In this document: piece after piece, positions 42,381 through 54,376 of the stretch | How positions within the stretch are numbered: position 1 is the stretch's first letter | How the letters are laid out: every line of letters begins with the position of its first letter | The notes under the pieces: generated by a model | What the model was told of the DNA's origin: nothing | The model's input: only the letters and a program-made list of their open reading frames with translations | The model's database searches: none | Made by a program: the position numbers and the translations under genes | DNA from: Notospermus geniculatus | Lineage: Eukaryota > Nemertea > Pilidiophora > Heteronemertea > Lineidae | Reading direction: 5' to 3' | DNA: 64,000 bases | NCBI GenBank assembly: GCA_002633025.1 | Contig: NMRB01003043.1 | Coordinates: 1-64,000 of the forward strand

Positions 42381-43330
42381 CAGTGACGGATCCCCCATTC
42401 GTCTTCGTTTTTTACTCTCAAAAAATGTCATCAAAAATCAGCAGGGGCCCATCCTACGCTGGCCCAGCAACTCAAATAACTGCGTAGCTTCATCAGAGCA
42501 TGCAGGTGAATTGAAATGATCAGTTTGATGGTAATCCACCGTGTGTACGGTTTCACCGACTGTTGGTGTCGGTAAAGAACATGATGGATGAGGTCACGCA
42601 TTGGGGTGTAAATTCTCCCCCGGACATTGCTAAAAGCAATACAAAAATCTATTTAATCGAATTAATTAAACCCGAGCAAACGTAACCACTTTATCCCTCA
42701 AATACCAAGAAGGTGCAACTCAATCAAGTTTTGCAGATAAATTATGTCAGAAAAGCTCTGACTGCTTTGTCCGGATGCAATCGAAAATTGCACCATTTGG
42801 CAATTCTTTCAAGTGAATTCGTCAAATTTATAAAATACAATGTACCGCGCACGGTCCCGTTTTGAAATGTTGAAATTTTCACTTCAATTCGTTTACTGAT
42901 TTGGAAGTGAACGTGCAATGTTTCTGTCGCCTGTCTTGGCAAATCTCCTCCTTTCAAGCGTGTTTTCGTTTGGTTTTGACACCCGAGCCGCGATAACAGA
43001 GAACAATATTTTATTTTTAGGTTGATTACATCGGTTTTGAGCCGAGGGACCCGGGTGAACCGCCCCGTTAGGCTACTGTTGAGAGGTCTTTTCAATTGTG
43101 TTTATAACTGTAAAATTCATCTGAAAGGCCAAATGCCGAAACACTCGATGGGCGAATTTAACAATTGAACGAAAATACAGGCATTCGATGGGCTGTGGAA
43201 TTGAATTTTAGTCGGATAAACCATAATAATTCAGTCATTTTGAAATATAATTCACTAAGTTGAGTTACAAAAAAATTGCCTAACAAATTAATGATATCTA
43301 AATGTGCCTCTTAGATTGCAGTTTATTTTT
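42381..43330. other. Unassigned stretch
   Basis: A 117-codon minus frame (42742-43095) is unrecognised; no repeats found. Confidence 0.35.
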
Positions 43331-43679
43331 AAAGGGAGACTCCACTCATTGTAAATTTTTGAATTTTTATCAATCCATGGAGATATTGCCATGAGTTGTG
43401 ATGTCACTAGTGTCAATAGGCTGACGACCTTTGTAGTAAATGAGCTAATACTGTGATTGCCTAGGCCCATTGGTTGTACCTTCATAAATATGCATTGAGC
43501 ACATATGACATCACATGTGCTGTACAATGGTCCCCTTGGGATGCAATTAAAATACTTAAAATCAAATGATGAGTTTGCTGGTTTAAAAAAAGACATGTTG
43601 CAGATATCAATGAATTTGAATGCATTAACGATATTTCAAAAATTCAAAATTTTACACAATGAATGGCGTCTCCCTTTAA
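43331..43679 (+). mobile_element. MITE family G (copy 1)
   Basis: TIRs AAAGGGAGACTCCACTCATT and AATGAATGGCGTCTCCCTTT, with AAATTTTTGAATTTTTAT / CAAAAATTCAAAATTT inside. Flanked by TA-rich sequence. The second copy is at 52418-52755. Right next to it, a 24-bp unit AATTACCTGGAAGAC is tandemly doubled (43696-43744). Confidence 0.75.
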
Positions 43680-44155
43680 AAGACGAATGAACTTATTCAA
43701 ATTACCTGGAAGACAAAACAATCAAATTACCTGGAAGACAAAACGTATGAAAGTCTCGTGTACATGAATGTGTGAGAATGTAACGTGTAGGCCAATGATA
43801 TAAGGGATCATAACACTGTTATAATTTTTGACTCGTACCCTGCCCAAGGTTACAATTCAGCTATGAAGCTTCATTAAATTTTTAAAATGGATGCGTGCAG
43901 TTGAAAATTACTCAAAATGAAACAACTAGATTTCACCCTTGGACAAGAAATGGACTGTCAGAAAAAAATGCCGCATTAAAATTTCAACTGTTCGCATGTT
44001 GTGCAGAGACAAATAGTGATTAAAAACACAGAAACATACTGAATATTATAATCGTAGGGCGACGCGTCAACAAATTGGACCGATCTCTCGGTAAACTTAT
44101 CGTACTAGCATGACTAGTACCGTAATATTGTCAAAATGCAAACTGTCGCTTATTA

Positions 44156-44317
44156 GGGAGTTAAAGAAATCAAATGATAAACGTTAACTTTACGACAACG
44201 TTATTTTTTGTGCCGAAAATGCAGTATTTATATATACATGTAATCTGGTGAATTTGCTGTTATGAAAAGTAACGTTGTCGTAGAGTTAACGTTTATCGTT
44301 TAATTTCTTAAACTCCC
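44156..44317. mobile_element. Mariner-like MITE with GG..CC ends
   Basis: TA (44154-44155), then GGGAGTTAAAGAAAT... and ...ATTTCTTAAACTCCC, then TA (44318-44319). Arms of about 48 bp carry GATAAACGTTAACTTTACGA and its complement. Second copy at 59456-59610. Confidence 0.8.
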
Positions 44318-44418
44318 TATTGATGCTGATCAGTCTTTGGTAAATCTGGATAAGGAAGGCTACTAAGCAGGCAAGGGTCCTGTTCTGAAACATTCCATTT
44401 CATTTTTATCGCAGTGTA

Positions 44419-44635
44419 TTGTATCAGATTTCTTCCATCAGGCCCTGATAAGTGCGGAAGAGGCCATAGCTACTCATGTTCCTCACTTGGATGAGTCTTT
44501 TACTTGTCCTTGCGAAGGCACAACATACAAGGCACCACGGTGTCCCATGCGAGGGACGTGAAGAGCCATTTAGCCTGCTGGATTCGAACCCGGGACCTGC
44601 CGCTTGCGTGATAACCACTAGGCTATCGAGGCTCC
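44419..44635 (-). mobile_element. tRNA-derived SINE, family B
   Basis: In reverse: GAGCCTCGATAGCCTAGTGG (A box region), GGTTCGAATCC (B box), body to CCGCACTTATCAGGGCC. TCGCAGTGT flanks it (44409-44417, 44636-44644). The anticodon stem region is shortened relative to 27640. Confidence 0.8.
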
Positions 44636-44644
44636 TCGCAGTGT

Positions 44645-44990
44645 GCCTGCAAATTGCCATCAAACAAAAACACGATTGATTAGGCCCGGGATTTAAAGCG
44701 AACTGGTCGTGCCAGTGAAGGTGTCTGAATAGAGATTCAAACGCCGCCATTTTGAATCAATTATGACACTCACATAGGGAATTCTTTTGCCTTCTAAGAG
44801 CACATTTGCGCAACTCTGTGACTTTGCTGCCTTCGAATAGAATTTAGCTGCAAATCTAGCTGCAAATCTAGGCTTATCTAATGACGTAATCCGCTATAAT
44901 ACAAAATTTGTAATTTTGAAATTGGGAATTTCGTGGGCCGCGAAATTCTTCTTAGTGTCATTTTTGACTGCCGCGACTAATTCTCTTTAA
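44645..44990. other. Unassigned stretch
   Basis: A short tandem AGCTGCAAATCT is doubled near 44847-44870; otherwise nothing seen. Confidence 0.35.
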
Positions 44991-45239
44991 AGATAATGTA
45001 TCACGACTTCATTGTTTACATTCAATGTTTGTAAACATGGGATGGTTACATAATGTTATTTTGGACTTTTGGGACATGCCAACCCACCAAATTGAATACT
45101 TTCGGCGTCAAAAGGATTTCTAGAGGGGCACGCCACCAACAAATTACTCATAAGACAAAGAAAGACTAGACATAAACAAACAAAATGTAAATAAACATTG
45201 ATTTTCGTGGCCCGCGAAAATACCCGTGATACATTATCT
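44991..45239 (+). mobile_element. TTAA-flanked MITE (family H, copy 2)
   Basis: AGATAATGTATCACG...CGTGATACATTATCT between TTAA at 44987-44990 and 45240-45243; about 85-90% like 50160-50407 by eye. Confidence 0.8.
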
Positions 45240-45243
45240 TTAA

Positions 45244-46123
45244 TACAAGGATGTCACCCTTCGTGTATTCTGCGACACGGCTGGCCTGGACCAGAACCCA
45301 CACAAACCCCAGGAAATCACGACAGATCGAACTCTGAAGTGTCCCTTACATCTCACGTTTCGTCTCGGCTAATACCAAGGTGTGTCCATCCACTTCGTTG
45401 CACTCAACTTCGATTTCTCACCATTAATAACACCGAGGACATCAAAAGGATGTACCGCCCTGAGTAAAATGTCACCGAAAGGCGTGTAGTTCATTTAAAT
45501 AAACTTAATAAGGTGATATCAATCACGGAAATGTCTTTTGGTTGATTTGGACCGCTGATGTGGAAGATCACAAGGTTTGCGGTGTCTGGGGATAGTGAGG
45601 TTATGTCAGACATATTGGATGCTCACCTTAACTAATGACCAAACAAAAACAGCGTATGGAGACGACGAATTAGCAGCCATTTCGAGCTGTCTTCTCGTGT
45701 CGTATGCAAAACACAACATAAATAACCTCACTGGCCACAAAAATGTATAAAAACACGCCATATTGCCATCAAGGTTTGCTGTGGTTTTTATCAGATTCGG
45801 CTGTGCACTGTGTATGGGTAGACCACCAGAGTTCACTATGTGTCATATCTCTACATGTCATGCATGTAGGCTCATAGCTCACAAGCTTGAGTGCTGTGCT
45901 TCGATGCAAGTGCCTGTCATCGTTTCTCCTCACATCGGCCTTTGCCTTGCCCTGACTGAAACATTTCGAGGCTCTGATGTGCTCGTGACTGACTACCCTC
46001 TTCTCTCCAGTTTGCTAAAGATGGCACCATTTCGGAAAGGTAGTCTTGATTGATAAGCGGAACGTTGATTAGTACGTGTAGAGCACCGAACATATTATAT
46101 TCACCATTGGCAGATCTGTTCTC
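45244..46123. other. Unassigned stretch
   Basis: Frames of 76-96 codons on both strands are unrecognised. Confidence 0.35.
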
Positions 46124-46264
46124 CAAGATGAATAGCACAAAATTGACACACAAAATGATAATAAGCAAGAAGTCAATCTCCAGAATTCACGAATTTTCGA
46201 CCCCAACCGGGGTCTTTTTCAAGTGGAACTTTACAATCTGAAACTCTAGAAAAGACTCAGATCT
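46124..46264 (-). mobile_element. Family D retroposon with 15-bp TSD
   Basis: Flanked by GGCAGATCTGTTCTC at 46109-46123 and 46265-46279, perfect over 15 bp. In reverse it reads GAGTCTTTTCTAGAG, AAAAAGACCCCGGTTGGGGT, CGAAAATTCG, GACTTCTTGCTTATTATC, TTTTGTGTGTCAATTTTGTG. Confidence 0.8.
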
Positions 46265-46362
46265 GGCAGATCTGTTCTCATATTCAACCAACGACAGGGA
46301 GATACTGGCTTCAAGCAAGTAAAGCAGTGGAGACTTGTCTATATCTATGGGACTGTCCCAGG

Positions 46363-46534
46363 CATTCTGAGAACATCAGGGGCTCCCTTCGTCACCGCAC
46401 ACAATCCCCTGAGGACATTCAGCTGATTTTCTGGGGTGTTTGGCGCCTGAGAAGGAGCGCCCAATCAGCGAACGCCATCCCGAGTCGCCTTGACGAAAGA
46501 GCCAGCGCCAAGAACCCCTGATGTTCTCAGGATG
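46363..46534. mobile_element. MITE with 8-bp TSD (hAT-like)
   Basis: TIRs CATTCTGAGAACATCAGGGG / CCCCTGATGTTCTCAGGATG; GTCCCAGG on both sides (46355-46362, 46535-46542). Inner arms are short (GGCGC words). Confidence 0.8.
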
Positions 46535-46542
46535 GTCCCAGG

Positions 46543-47611
46543 CAAGGTCCTTGGGTCCCAGGGCTAATAAGGGTCGATTCTGCCAGAAGTCTGTCGGACA
46601 AACGGACCAATATGAGAAAAAGTAAAATAGTTACGTTTCCTACTTTTGGAAACAACGCCGGGCACTTCGGAATTGCTCCGAAATAAAAACAACAAATCCA
46701 CTTCTCGGAGTGTCTCCCCTTACTGTGTCAAGCAGTTCAGTTCACCAATTCCAATCATGATAATGGTTCGGTTCCATCATCGACAGCCAGCCTGACGGGC
46801 AGCATCGAACGGCTCAACTTGAAAATTGGACTCTCTCGTCTGTGTAACAAATGCAATCAACTCAGAACCTCTTGTCACCCGATTTCACTCGTGGCTGTAT
46901 CGATGTTCTGGCCGCTGCCAATTTGTGTTGAACCATGATTCGTTGAGATAAAGCCCTAATGAATCATTCGTCTAATCTTTTGTTTCCTAAGCTAATGCAG
47001 CCTCATAGATTTTCGACGAAGATAAACAAGACGGTGATAAAATCATCAGTTCTAATTTAGACTGTTCGCTAAGTTGTAAACATCTACCCTGCACTCAATT
47101 TTAGTTTAGAATGGAGGGGTTAAGCATGTGGTTACAGGGTCTCTGGCAGAAATTTTTTTGAGGGTACTAATTTCTTCAAAATCAACAAAACCCCAATGGA
47201 ATTAAAGAAAATAGCCCTTTTTTGTTGCTTTGGGGGTACTAGCATGTGTACCATTTAGTACCCTTCTGGCGGAAACACTGGGTTAAAGGCGAAACCTTGA
47301 GTCAAATTTGTAGACTCACGAACACGACAAAGACACTAAAGCAACTGGCTATTATGAGATGAAACCACTGAGGTACCTTAAATTCTACCCTCTCCTTGCT
47401 GGAAAAGTGATTCTTCACAAAACCTTTGAATTTTTTTCTAAACCAAAGAGGTTTTGAGTCACATTTGCCACATTCACCAGTCATCGTCACAGAAAGAGGG
47501 CTTGTCCACCTTTCACCTGTCCAAGGAGGTCAATACCACTGACAGTAGACAAAAGAGTAAGACCAGGGATAGGCCTACCCCGGGTAAGATGCCATATTAT
47601 GGCCAGACGAC
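46543..47611. other. Mostly unassigned stretch
   Basis: Contains the possible hAT-like remnant at 47135-47282; TAGGCCTA at 47570. Confidence 0.35.
47135..47282. mobile_element. Possible hAT-like MITE remnant
   Basis: Left CAGGGTCTCTGGCAGAAAT and GAGGGTACTAA; right TTAGTACCCTTCTGGCGG and AAACACTGGG. Partly inverted; no TSD found. Confidence 0.4.
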
Positions 47612-47972
47612 TCAGTCTCAAAAATACATTGATGCCAAAAAAGACGAAGTGACTTCATCTTTTCCCTGACCCCCTTCCCCCCTTGAAAAGATGAAGTGGG
47701 CACTTGACATCGGCTTCATCCGTTTAGGGAGGTTAGGCATGGAAAGATGATAAAGAAAAACATGTGAAGACACTAGTCCATAGTAGGCCCATGTAGCCAG
47801 AACGTTGTTCCTTTCTGAAGACTGCATATAAAAAAGTCATTCTCCCGTAAAAAAGAGTGATGCCAATTTTTTTCAAAAAAGATGAAGTGGGCTTCACAAA
47901 ATCGAGAACCTCCTCCCCCCAGACGAAGTCACTTCGTCTTTTTTGGCATCAAAACAATTTTGAGACCGCCCC
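47612..47972 (-). mobile_element. Family F MITE (copy 4)
   Basis: Reverse orientation: AGTCTCAAAAATACATTGATGCC at the left (a worn TIR) and CAATTTTGAGACCGCCCC at the right. The inner GACGAAGTGACTTC arms are intact. Confidence 0.7.
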
Positions 47973-48369
47973 TAACCCTGTATATACATTTGCAATACAA
48001 GATAACCCCTATCAGCTAAACGTGACTACATACATGTCTTCATGCTTTCGGCATACATCAAAGGTATATCAAAGGTGCCTCCTGCCCTTTGATCAACGCG
48101 CCATTGTCCAAGATGGAATGCATGTCATTGGTCCACCGCGATGTACATATTGCTGCGGACACGTACGAATAGTCATTAGAATATTAAAAGCTTGGACTGA
48201 CCTCAGCAAACAAAGCCACTGTCAATGTCTGATACCTGGCCTAGATTCCTGACTGGAACATGGGACAAAATACGTATTCTGCCAATTAAATCGTTGACAA
48301 GTTGTCAGTTGGATTTATGGCTTAGGTGCACGTTTTGTAATAAGGAACTGCTGTGCTGCTGATTGCTAT
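47973..48369. other. Unassigned stretch
   Basis: The 131-codon plus frame 47857-48252 starts inside the MITE and is unrecognised. Confidence 0.3.
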
Positions 48370-48715
48370 TTTTGTATTTGATTTTTCCGTCAATTTCCAG
48401 AATCTTAGCAAATTTTCGACCCCAAATAAATGGGGTCGAAAATTTGCTTAAATTTGCTGATTCTGAAAATTGACTTCCTGTTTATCATCTTTGTGTGTCA
48501 ATTTTTGTGCTCTTTCTTTCTTTTGATTTTTCTGTCAGGGTCGAAGCCATAGCATTATTGGCCCTGGTAAGAACGGAAGAGGCCATCTCAAAGTACTCAT
48601 GTTCCTCTTTTACTTGCCCTTGCAAAGAAACAAGGTACAAGGCACGACGGCTTACTGTCCCGTGCGACGGACGTGAAGAGCCGGGAATGAAATCCCATTA
48701 TGGCCCGGGCTGATT
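48370..48715 (-). mobile_element. SINE family B split by a family D insert
   Basis: The SINE tail (TTTGTATTTGATTTTTCCG) is at 48370-48392 and the body continues from 48522 to about 48700 (CTGTCAGGGTCGAAGCC to GGCCCGGGCTG). The tRNA-like head is lost. Confidence 0.7.
48393..48521 (+). mobile_element. Family D retroposon, inverted-5' copy
   Basis: TTTGATTTTTCYGTCA flanks it (48377-48392, 48522-48537; 15 of 16). The first 35 bp are the reverse complement of the family, meeting the forward part at GACCCCAAATAAATGGGGTC. This is the twin-primed or inverted structure known for LINE- and Penelope-type events. Confidence 0.75.
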
Positions 48716-50075
48716 GCTGCCTTAGCAGCCTTTCGAGCTGAGCATATCTTTCAGCAGTTATGCAAGTGAGAAACATGCACAGTTTCTCAATGCTTCAAGG
48801 ACACCTTGTCGGCCTTGCATAATCAGCTCATTCATCCATAATTAGCCATGTGTCTTGAGGGACACTTAACATTACAAATGTATAAGAAAAGGTGTGAATT
48901 GCTAATTTTCATGCCTGATAAACAAGTATTTAATGCAAAATTTTGGGAAAAGATGTGGTTTTATTCTCCAGTACATGTACCATAAAGTTGGAATGATTTT
49001 AGAAGTAGTCAACAAAATATGTTGCTTTTGGTCTCATTAACTTCAGTAACTTCTAATAAACCTTCCATCCAATATGGCGACGTAAACTCAGCTCTAAACA
49101 GGAAGTGACATCATGTGCATATACCCTCTATTCTCTGTCTCGTCACAAAATCCCACAACTGTTGTCATGTAGCTCTCTGTTGTGAGAACGATGAAAATGA
49201 GCGATATTTGTCAAGTCTCAAGGACTTGCTGGCCTGCAAAATTGTTTGCAAAAGCTTCTTCTAGTCGTAAAACCATTTGTTCTCGCCTTATCGCGATAAA
49301 TGATACCAAATGTATCAATTCGACCGTCACATTTCTGTCAGCTAAGAATGTGACAAAAAATCAAAACTACATCACCGATCACTTTGTTTACGCTATGGTC
49401 CATTAATTCATATGATCAACCTATGCAGTAATGCTATTTATAACGAAAATCAACAAATGATATTTGTCAGAAACGTTCTTAAAGTTTCACTCCAACGATA
49501 AATCTTGAAACTTGGATAAAAAGCAATCACTCAAACGCCTGGCCGAAGTTTTTCTCAAAGCAAGATGGTGGTCGCATAATAAGGATTGATAACGGCCCAT
49601 TAGCCAAAGCTCGCAGCCGGCATCAAAGCTGCCGCTCTTCTGTCTTGGGAGGCAGAAATAGTGTCATTTGTATATTTGGCGCGAAACTGCAGAAGAAATG
49701 GTGTGAACTGATTCTGCGTCTTGAGATTTGCAAAAATTCGCAGCGAAATCCTTGCCAACTGGGAACGAAAAAGCTCCATTTTTGACAGTTATAAATTGTA
49801 CATTAGTATCACTTTGGGATGAAGGGCAGTCATGCGATGTAAAAGGCGGGATGTTGCGTGGATTAGAAGGTAACTCCCCGAGCCAATGAAATCGTGGAGT
49901 TGCATTTACAATATTGATAGATGACAGGTCTGAGCCTGCACGCTCGTGATTGAGAAACAGAAGAACCAATTGAGAATCGAAGGCAACCCAGCTCATGTTG
50001 ATACTTTTAAAAACTCCCGGGAGTTCCGACTGAAATGCTGGAGGAAACCAGCGTAGCCGTACAACAGTGAGGACA
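48716..50075. other. Unassigned stretch
   Basis: A 110-codon minus frame (49996-49664) reads like ordinary protein (NATPRFHWLGELPSNPRN) but I cannot place it. TACATGTA at 48972. Confidence 0.3.
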
Positions 50076-50538
50076 CAGTGTTCTCCACAGGATTTCGTAT
50101 AAAGTAGGGCGGTACCGTTGAAATTCTAGGTTTTCCCATTACTTTGCAACACAATTTAAAGATAATATATCACGACTTCATTGTTTACATTTAATGTTTG
50201 TAAACATGGATGTTTACATTATGTTATTTTGGACTTTTGGGACATGCCAACCCACCAAATTGAATATTTTCAGTTTCAAAAGAATTTCCAGAGGGGCATG
50301 CCACCAACAAATTACTCATAAGACAAAGAAAGACGAGACGTAAACAAACAAAATGTAAATAAACAATGATTTCCGTGGCCCGCGAAAATATCCGTGATAC
50401 ATTATCTTTAAGGTAGGGGGCCTAATAGAAACCCATCACAAATTTGGACTATAAGTTAGGGTGGCTACTTCTAAGGTAGGGTGGGAAAATGCCAAGGTAG
50501 GGTGGCCACCGTCACAAAAAGTCATGCGGAGAACACTG
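50076..50538. mobile_element. hAT-like element interrupted by a family H MITE
   Basis: Ends CAGTGTTCTCCACAGGATTT and TCATGCGGAGAACACTG. AGTAGGGCGG and repeated GGTAGGGTGG words lie inside. No TSD is seen, so age or rearrangement is likely. Confidence 0.6.
50160..50407 (+). mobile_element. TTAA-flanked MITE (family H, copy 3), nested
   Basis: AGATAATATATCACG...CGTGATACATTATCT between TTAA at 50156-50159 and 50408-50411. It sits in the hAT-like element 50076-50538. Confidence 0.8.
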
Positions 50539-51301
50539 AATATGTCCACAGATATGAAACTACACTGTTCTTTTAATACACCTTTAGCCTGCTACCCCAT
50601 CTGACGGCAGAATCCATAAGCACCCTTCATGTATATTGCAACGTTAAGTAATCCCCTTGGGCGACCTAAAAAACGATGAGTCCGCATCACCAGTTTGCTT
50701 CGGAACTGCAGTTTACTAAACACAGTTATGTGCAAGCAATATGGCAAATGTTGGTGAAATGATGCGCGACATGACGTCACAAGGGACGAAAATAACAGAA
50801 ATCTTCATGCAATATTCATACGAGGAAGTACAACGTGCCTGGAGCAGACACATTACTTCTAATTCACTTTTGCTCTCTGTGGAAATGGCTGCGACTCTAA
50901 AAACGTCAAAACCAGCGTTAACTCCATAAATCTCCATTTGTTTTTTTTTCAGATAATTTCGTTTTTGAATTACTAAATCCGCAGAAATTTACGTCCCGGC
51001 GGATTTTGGCGCACGGCATGTGTTTTACATATCATTCTCCAACTGTGAACTGAAATTCATATTGATGACTTCACAAAACGGACTACAAACTGATGGCTCC
51101 CTCTAGAAATATTGCAAAGAACCATGAGTAGTTTTTTCCTTTTTTACGCAAGAAATTAACGTGCTGGAAGTTAAATCAAAAGGTGACGTTCGAAAACCTT
51201 TAATGAAACAGCGACATGCATGTGTTCTGCATGCCATTAATTGCCCTCGTTAGCTGTCTTATCTATTTTTGTTTTGTTTCTCTTATTTTGGTTTATTTTT
51301 C
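50539..51301. other. Unassigned stretch
   Basis: Opposed frames of 62 and 73 codons near 50741-50937; none recognised. Confidence 0.35.
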
Positions 51302-51711
51302 AGTGTTCTAGCCAGGCCAGTTTCACAGGGCGGTACCACCATGTTCAAAATTCAAAGGTCATTCTACCAGGTGTGATAAAATCTAATGCCCCCACCCTCA
51401 TGATGTCCCCCTGCATTGTTTGTCACGGGATTAAGGGTCTTGGTCTCTCTAAAGTCCTATTCAATGGTGCCCCTTAATCATCCGTAAATGTATTGTTGGG
51501 GGACATCACATATCGGGGGACATTAGATTCTTTTACACCGGCCCTGTTCTAATTTTTACCACCCTTTTAAAAAATGTAACTTGCAGTGCATTTTCAATTA
51601 CACCACCCTGTTTGAATTTCACTCCCACCCTGTTTGAAAATCTAGGGTCTTAAAATCATAGGAAAATGCAGTCATCCCACCCTTTTTGGAAAAATTTCTG
51701 CCTGGAACCCT
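51302..51711. mobile_element. hAT-like element remnant
   Basis: Left CAGTGTTCTAGCCAGG, right GGCAGAAATT in reverse ending CCTGGAACCCTG. CCACCCTGTTTGAA words repeat inside. No TSD found. Confidence 0.5.
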
Positions 51712-51830
51712 GGGCCAATATTCATAAAACCTTGCTAGCTTAGTTGGCTGCTAATTGTGTACACTGACCTGTACAAACTAGGCACTTTAGCAGGCAACTA
51801 AGCCTAGCAAGGTTTTATGAATATGGACCC
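51712..51830. mobile_element. Short hairpin MITE
   Basis: GGGCCAATATTCATAAAACC... and ...GGTTTTATGAATATGGACCC, arms of about 45 bp including TTGCTAGCTTAGTTG; loop about 30 bp. Confidence 0.75.
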
Positions 51831-52417
51831 TGGTTTTGCTGTAGTTTTTTTGTTGTTTTCTTATTAATTTCGAGACATACTTTTATTTCTAATCTAAACG
51901 TCTGCATCCTATTATCAATAAAGTTCGAAATCCTATCAAACATGTCACTTCAATTACACGTGCACGTTGTACTTCCACATTTTTTGGATATCAATTACAC
52001 GTGTTGGAGTTACGAAGCAGGAAGAAATACTTTTTAACATTGTAAATAAAACCATTCATGAAAATGATAAGCGCTACAATATTTACACAGATAGCGATAC
52101 CATTCGTATTCGCCACAAATTTATTTGTTATTTAGTAAAAATTGTGATTAATGGCATATCGAAGCAGATCAAACACGCCGTGCCGTGTAGTAAGACATGT
52201 TATGACATTCTACGATGACAGTTTTCTAGTTTTTATTACTGTAGGTTAGTGGCCCATCTGCTACTCGTGTTGATCAATAAAAGATAAAAACTTACGGGGA
52301 AAATAGTAATAAATGGTGTTTGACCGATATACATGTACATAATGTACATGTACGTTACTTTTCATGCCTTAGTGTTGGATCAGTGACTTGTGAAGTAGCC
52401 TACACAATTTTTCTTTC
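51831..52417. other. Unassigned stretch
   Basis: Two TACATGTA sites (52330, 52355); an 83-codon AT-rich frame is unrecognised. Confidence 0.35.
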
Positions 52418-52755
52418 AAAAGGGAGATTCCACTCATTACTAAACTTTTGAATTTTATCATGGAGACTTTTGAGTTGTAATGTCACTGGTGTCATAGGCT
52501 GACGACCTTTGAAGTGAATGAGCTAATACTGTGACTGCCTAGGCCTATTGGTTGTACCTTCATAAATATGCATTAAGCACATATGACATCACATGTGCTG
52601 TGCAATGGTCCTCATGGGATGCATTTAAAATAATTAAAATGATGAGTTTGCTGATTTAAAAAAAATATGACATGTTGCAGATATCAATGAATTTGAATGT
52701 ATTAACGATATTTCAAAAATTCAAAATTTTACACAATGAATGGAGTCTCCCTTTT
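52418..52755 (+). mobile_element. MITE family G (copy 2)
   Basis: AAAGGGAGATTCCACTCATT... and ...AATGAATGGAGTCTCCCTTT; co-linear with 43331-43679 including GGTTGTACCTTCATAAATAT. Confidence 0.75.
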
Positions 52756-54020
52756 CAGAGTAAACATCTTGATACATGTATTTACATGTAGTCCTGTGTG
52801 TCATTTCCGGTAGCCCGTCTGATATCGACGTGTTCTCAATCACATGGATATAAACCACCCAATAATAGGCATATACCAGAGAAAACTGGTGAAAGGCTGT
52901 TTCTTGAAACTCTACAATATTCATGTCAGATCTAGGTATCATGGAGCTCTAAATTATGGCACTGCGAACTAATTGATCTAGTAACCCTTTAAAGTCTGAC
53001 AGCAGAAAGTAGTTTTGGTGCCGGACGGAACGATAGATTTTGCTGGTAAGCTCAATATTTTTTGATACCCTCCTTCAAATGAGTGTACACTGTACATCCC
53101 AGATGGAGAAACTAATAGTTAAAGGTCTATATTATCAAATACTATATACGGTATTTGATTTTTGGAAAATCAATGGCACAAATCTTTGTGATCATTTCAA
53201 AGTTAAATTTTGCCCCATTTTCTTGGGTGACCAATTTTGAAACACACCCTAGTCTGTAGACTTTATACCTCACCTACAGCACTTAGCAAAGTGTGAAACA
53301 CTAAACAAAAATTCGGATTATGCGCTAAAGGAGAGAGAGTTAAATTCGTTTCATTAAAGACGGAGTGTTTCCAGGTGAATGTTGGCAAATAGAGCTTGAT
53401 TGTTTTTACAAAAATACGCGATAAAAAGTTAAAAACGTTGCTTGATAGTGCGCGTAAACAAAATATTGTACAGTGCCAGTTTCTTGTAAACAATTTTGCA
53501 TCAAACGAAGTTGTAAACAGTATGGTTGAGACAGAGTTGATATTCTCTGAATCCTAACTATTGTACACTTAGATATGTATACCAAGGTAGGTGAAGCTAA
53601 GGGCTCCCTACATAACATCGAGTGTGTCACCAGTTGACAAGTTTGGACACAAAGATAAGAAATTTGTATTGATGAATCGAAATGGTTTGGAAAAGTGGCA
53701 ACATGAGAGGAGAAATTTTGTAAGACCCTCTTCCATCCATTGGAACAGGTGTCCCATTAAAATTTAACCTGCCAGGATTCGAAGCTAAACTATAATGAAG
53801 TGTTTATCCAGTGAAGGTGCTGGCTGGGGTAGACCATTGAATTAAGCGTTTCAGTTGAACCTGTCTTATGATAAATTCCTAAAGGCATTATTTGTACCAT
53901 TCGAACTGGTCATTTCTTACCAGAACAGAACGAATATATGGAAATAAGCGGACGTTTTAAGTGTTTATTCTAACCCAAGATTCATCGTCGGTGCGTCATG
54001 GACTAGGATTTGGAATACGA
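52756..54020. other. Unassigned stretch
   Basis: Paired TACATGTA words at 52773 and 52783; no gene seen. Confidence 0.35.
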
Positions 54021-54376
54021 ATGTAATTCTTAGTGTGGTGACATTACAGTTATCAAAACAGCGACAATTTGGGAATACCATGTTTATTCTTAGTTTGGTG
54101 ACACTACAGGTATCAAAACACCGACTTAGTTTTGGAATATCATGTTTATTCTTAGTTTGTTGACACTACAGGTATCAAAACACTGATTTAGTTATGGAAC
54201 CATGTTTATTCTTAGCTTGGCGACACTACAGGTATCAAAACACCGACTTTGTTTTGGAATACCGTTAGCATGTTTATTCTCAGTTTGGCGACACTACAAT
54301 TATCAAAACACCGACTTCGTTCAGGAATACCATGTTTATTCTCAGTTGGTGACACTACATTTATCAAAACACTGGA
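54021..54376 (+). repeat. 60-bp minisatellite, six units
   Basis: TGTTTATTCT recurs at about 54080, 54143, 54203, 54270 and 54333 (60-67 bp), each followed by GTGACACTACAGGTATCAAA and CACCGACTT. A first, worn unit begins near 54021. Confidence 0.85.

Noticed and set aside
44436-44750. Opposed 67 and 108 codon frames
   Set aside because: They are translations of a family B SINE and its complement.
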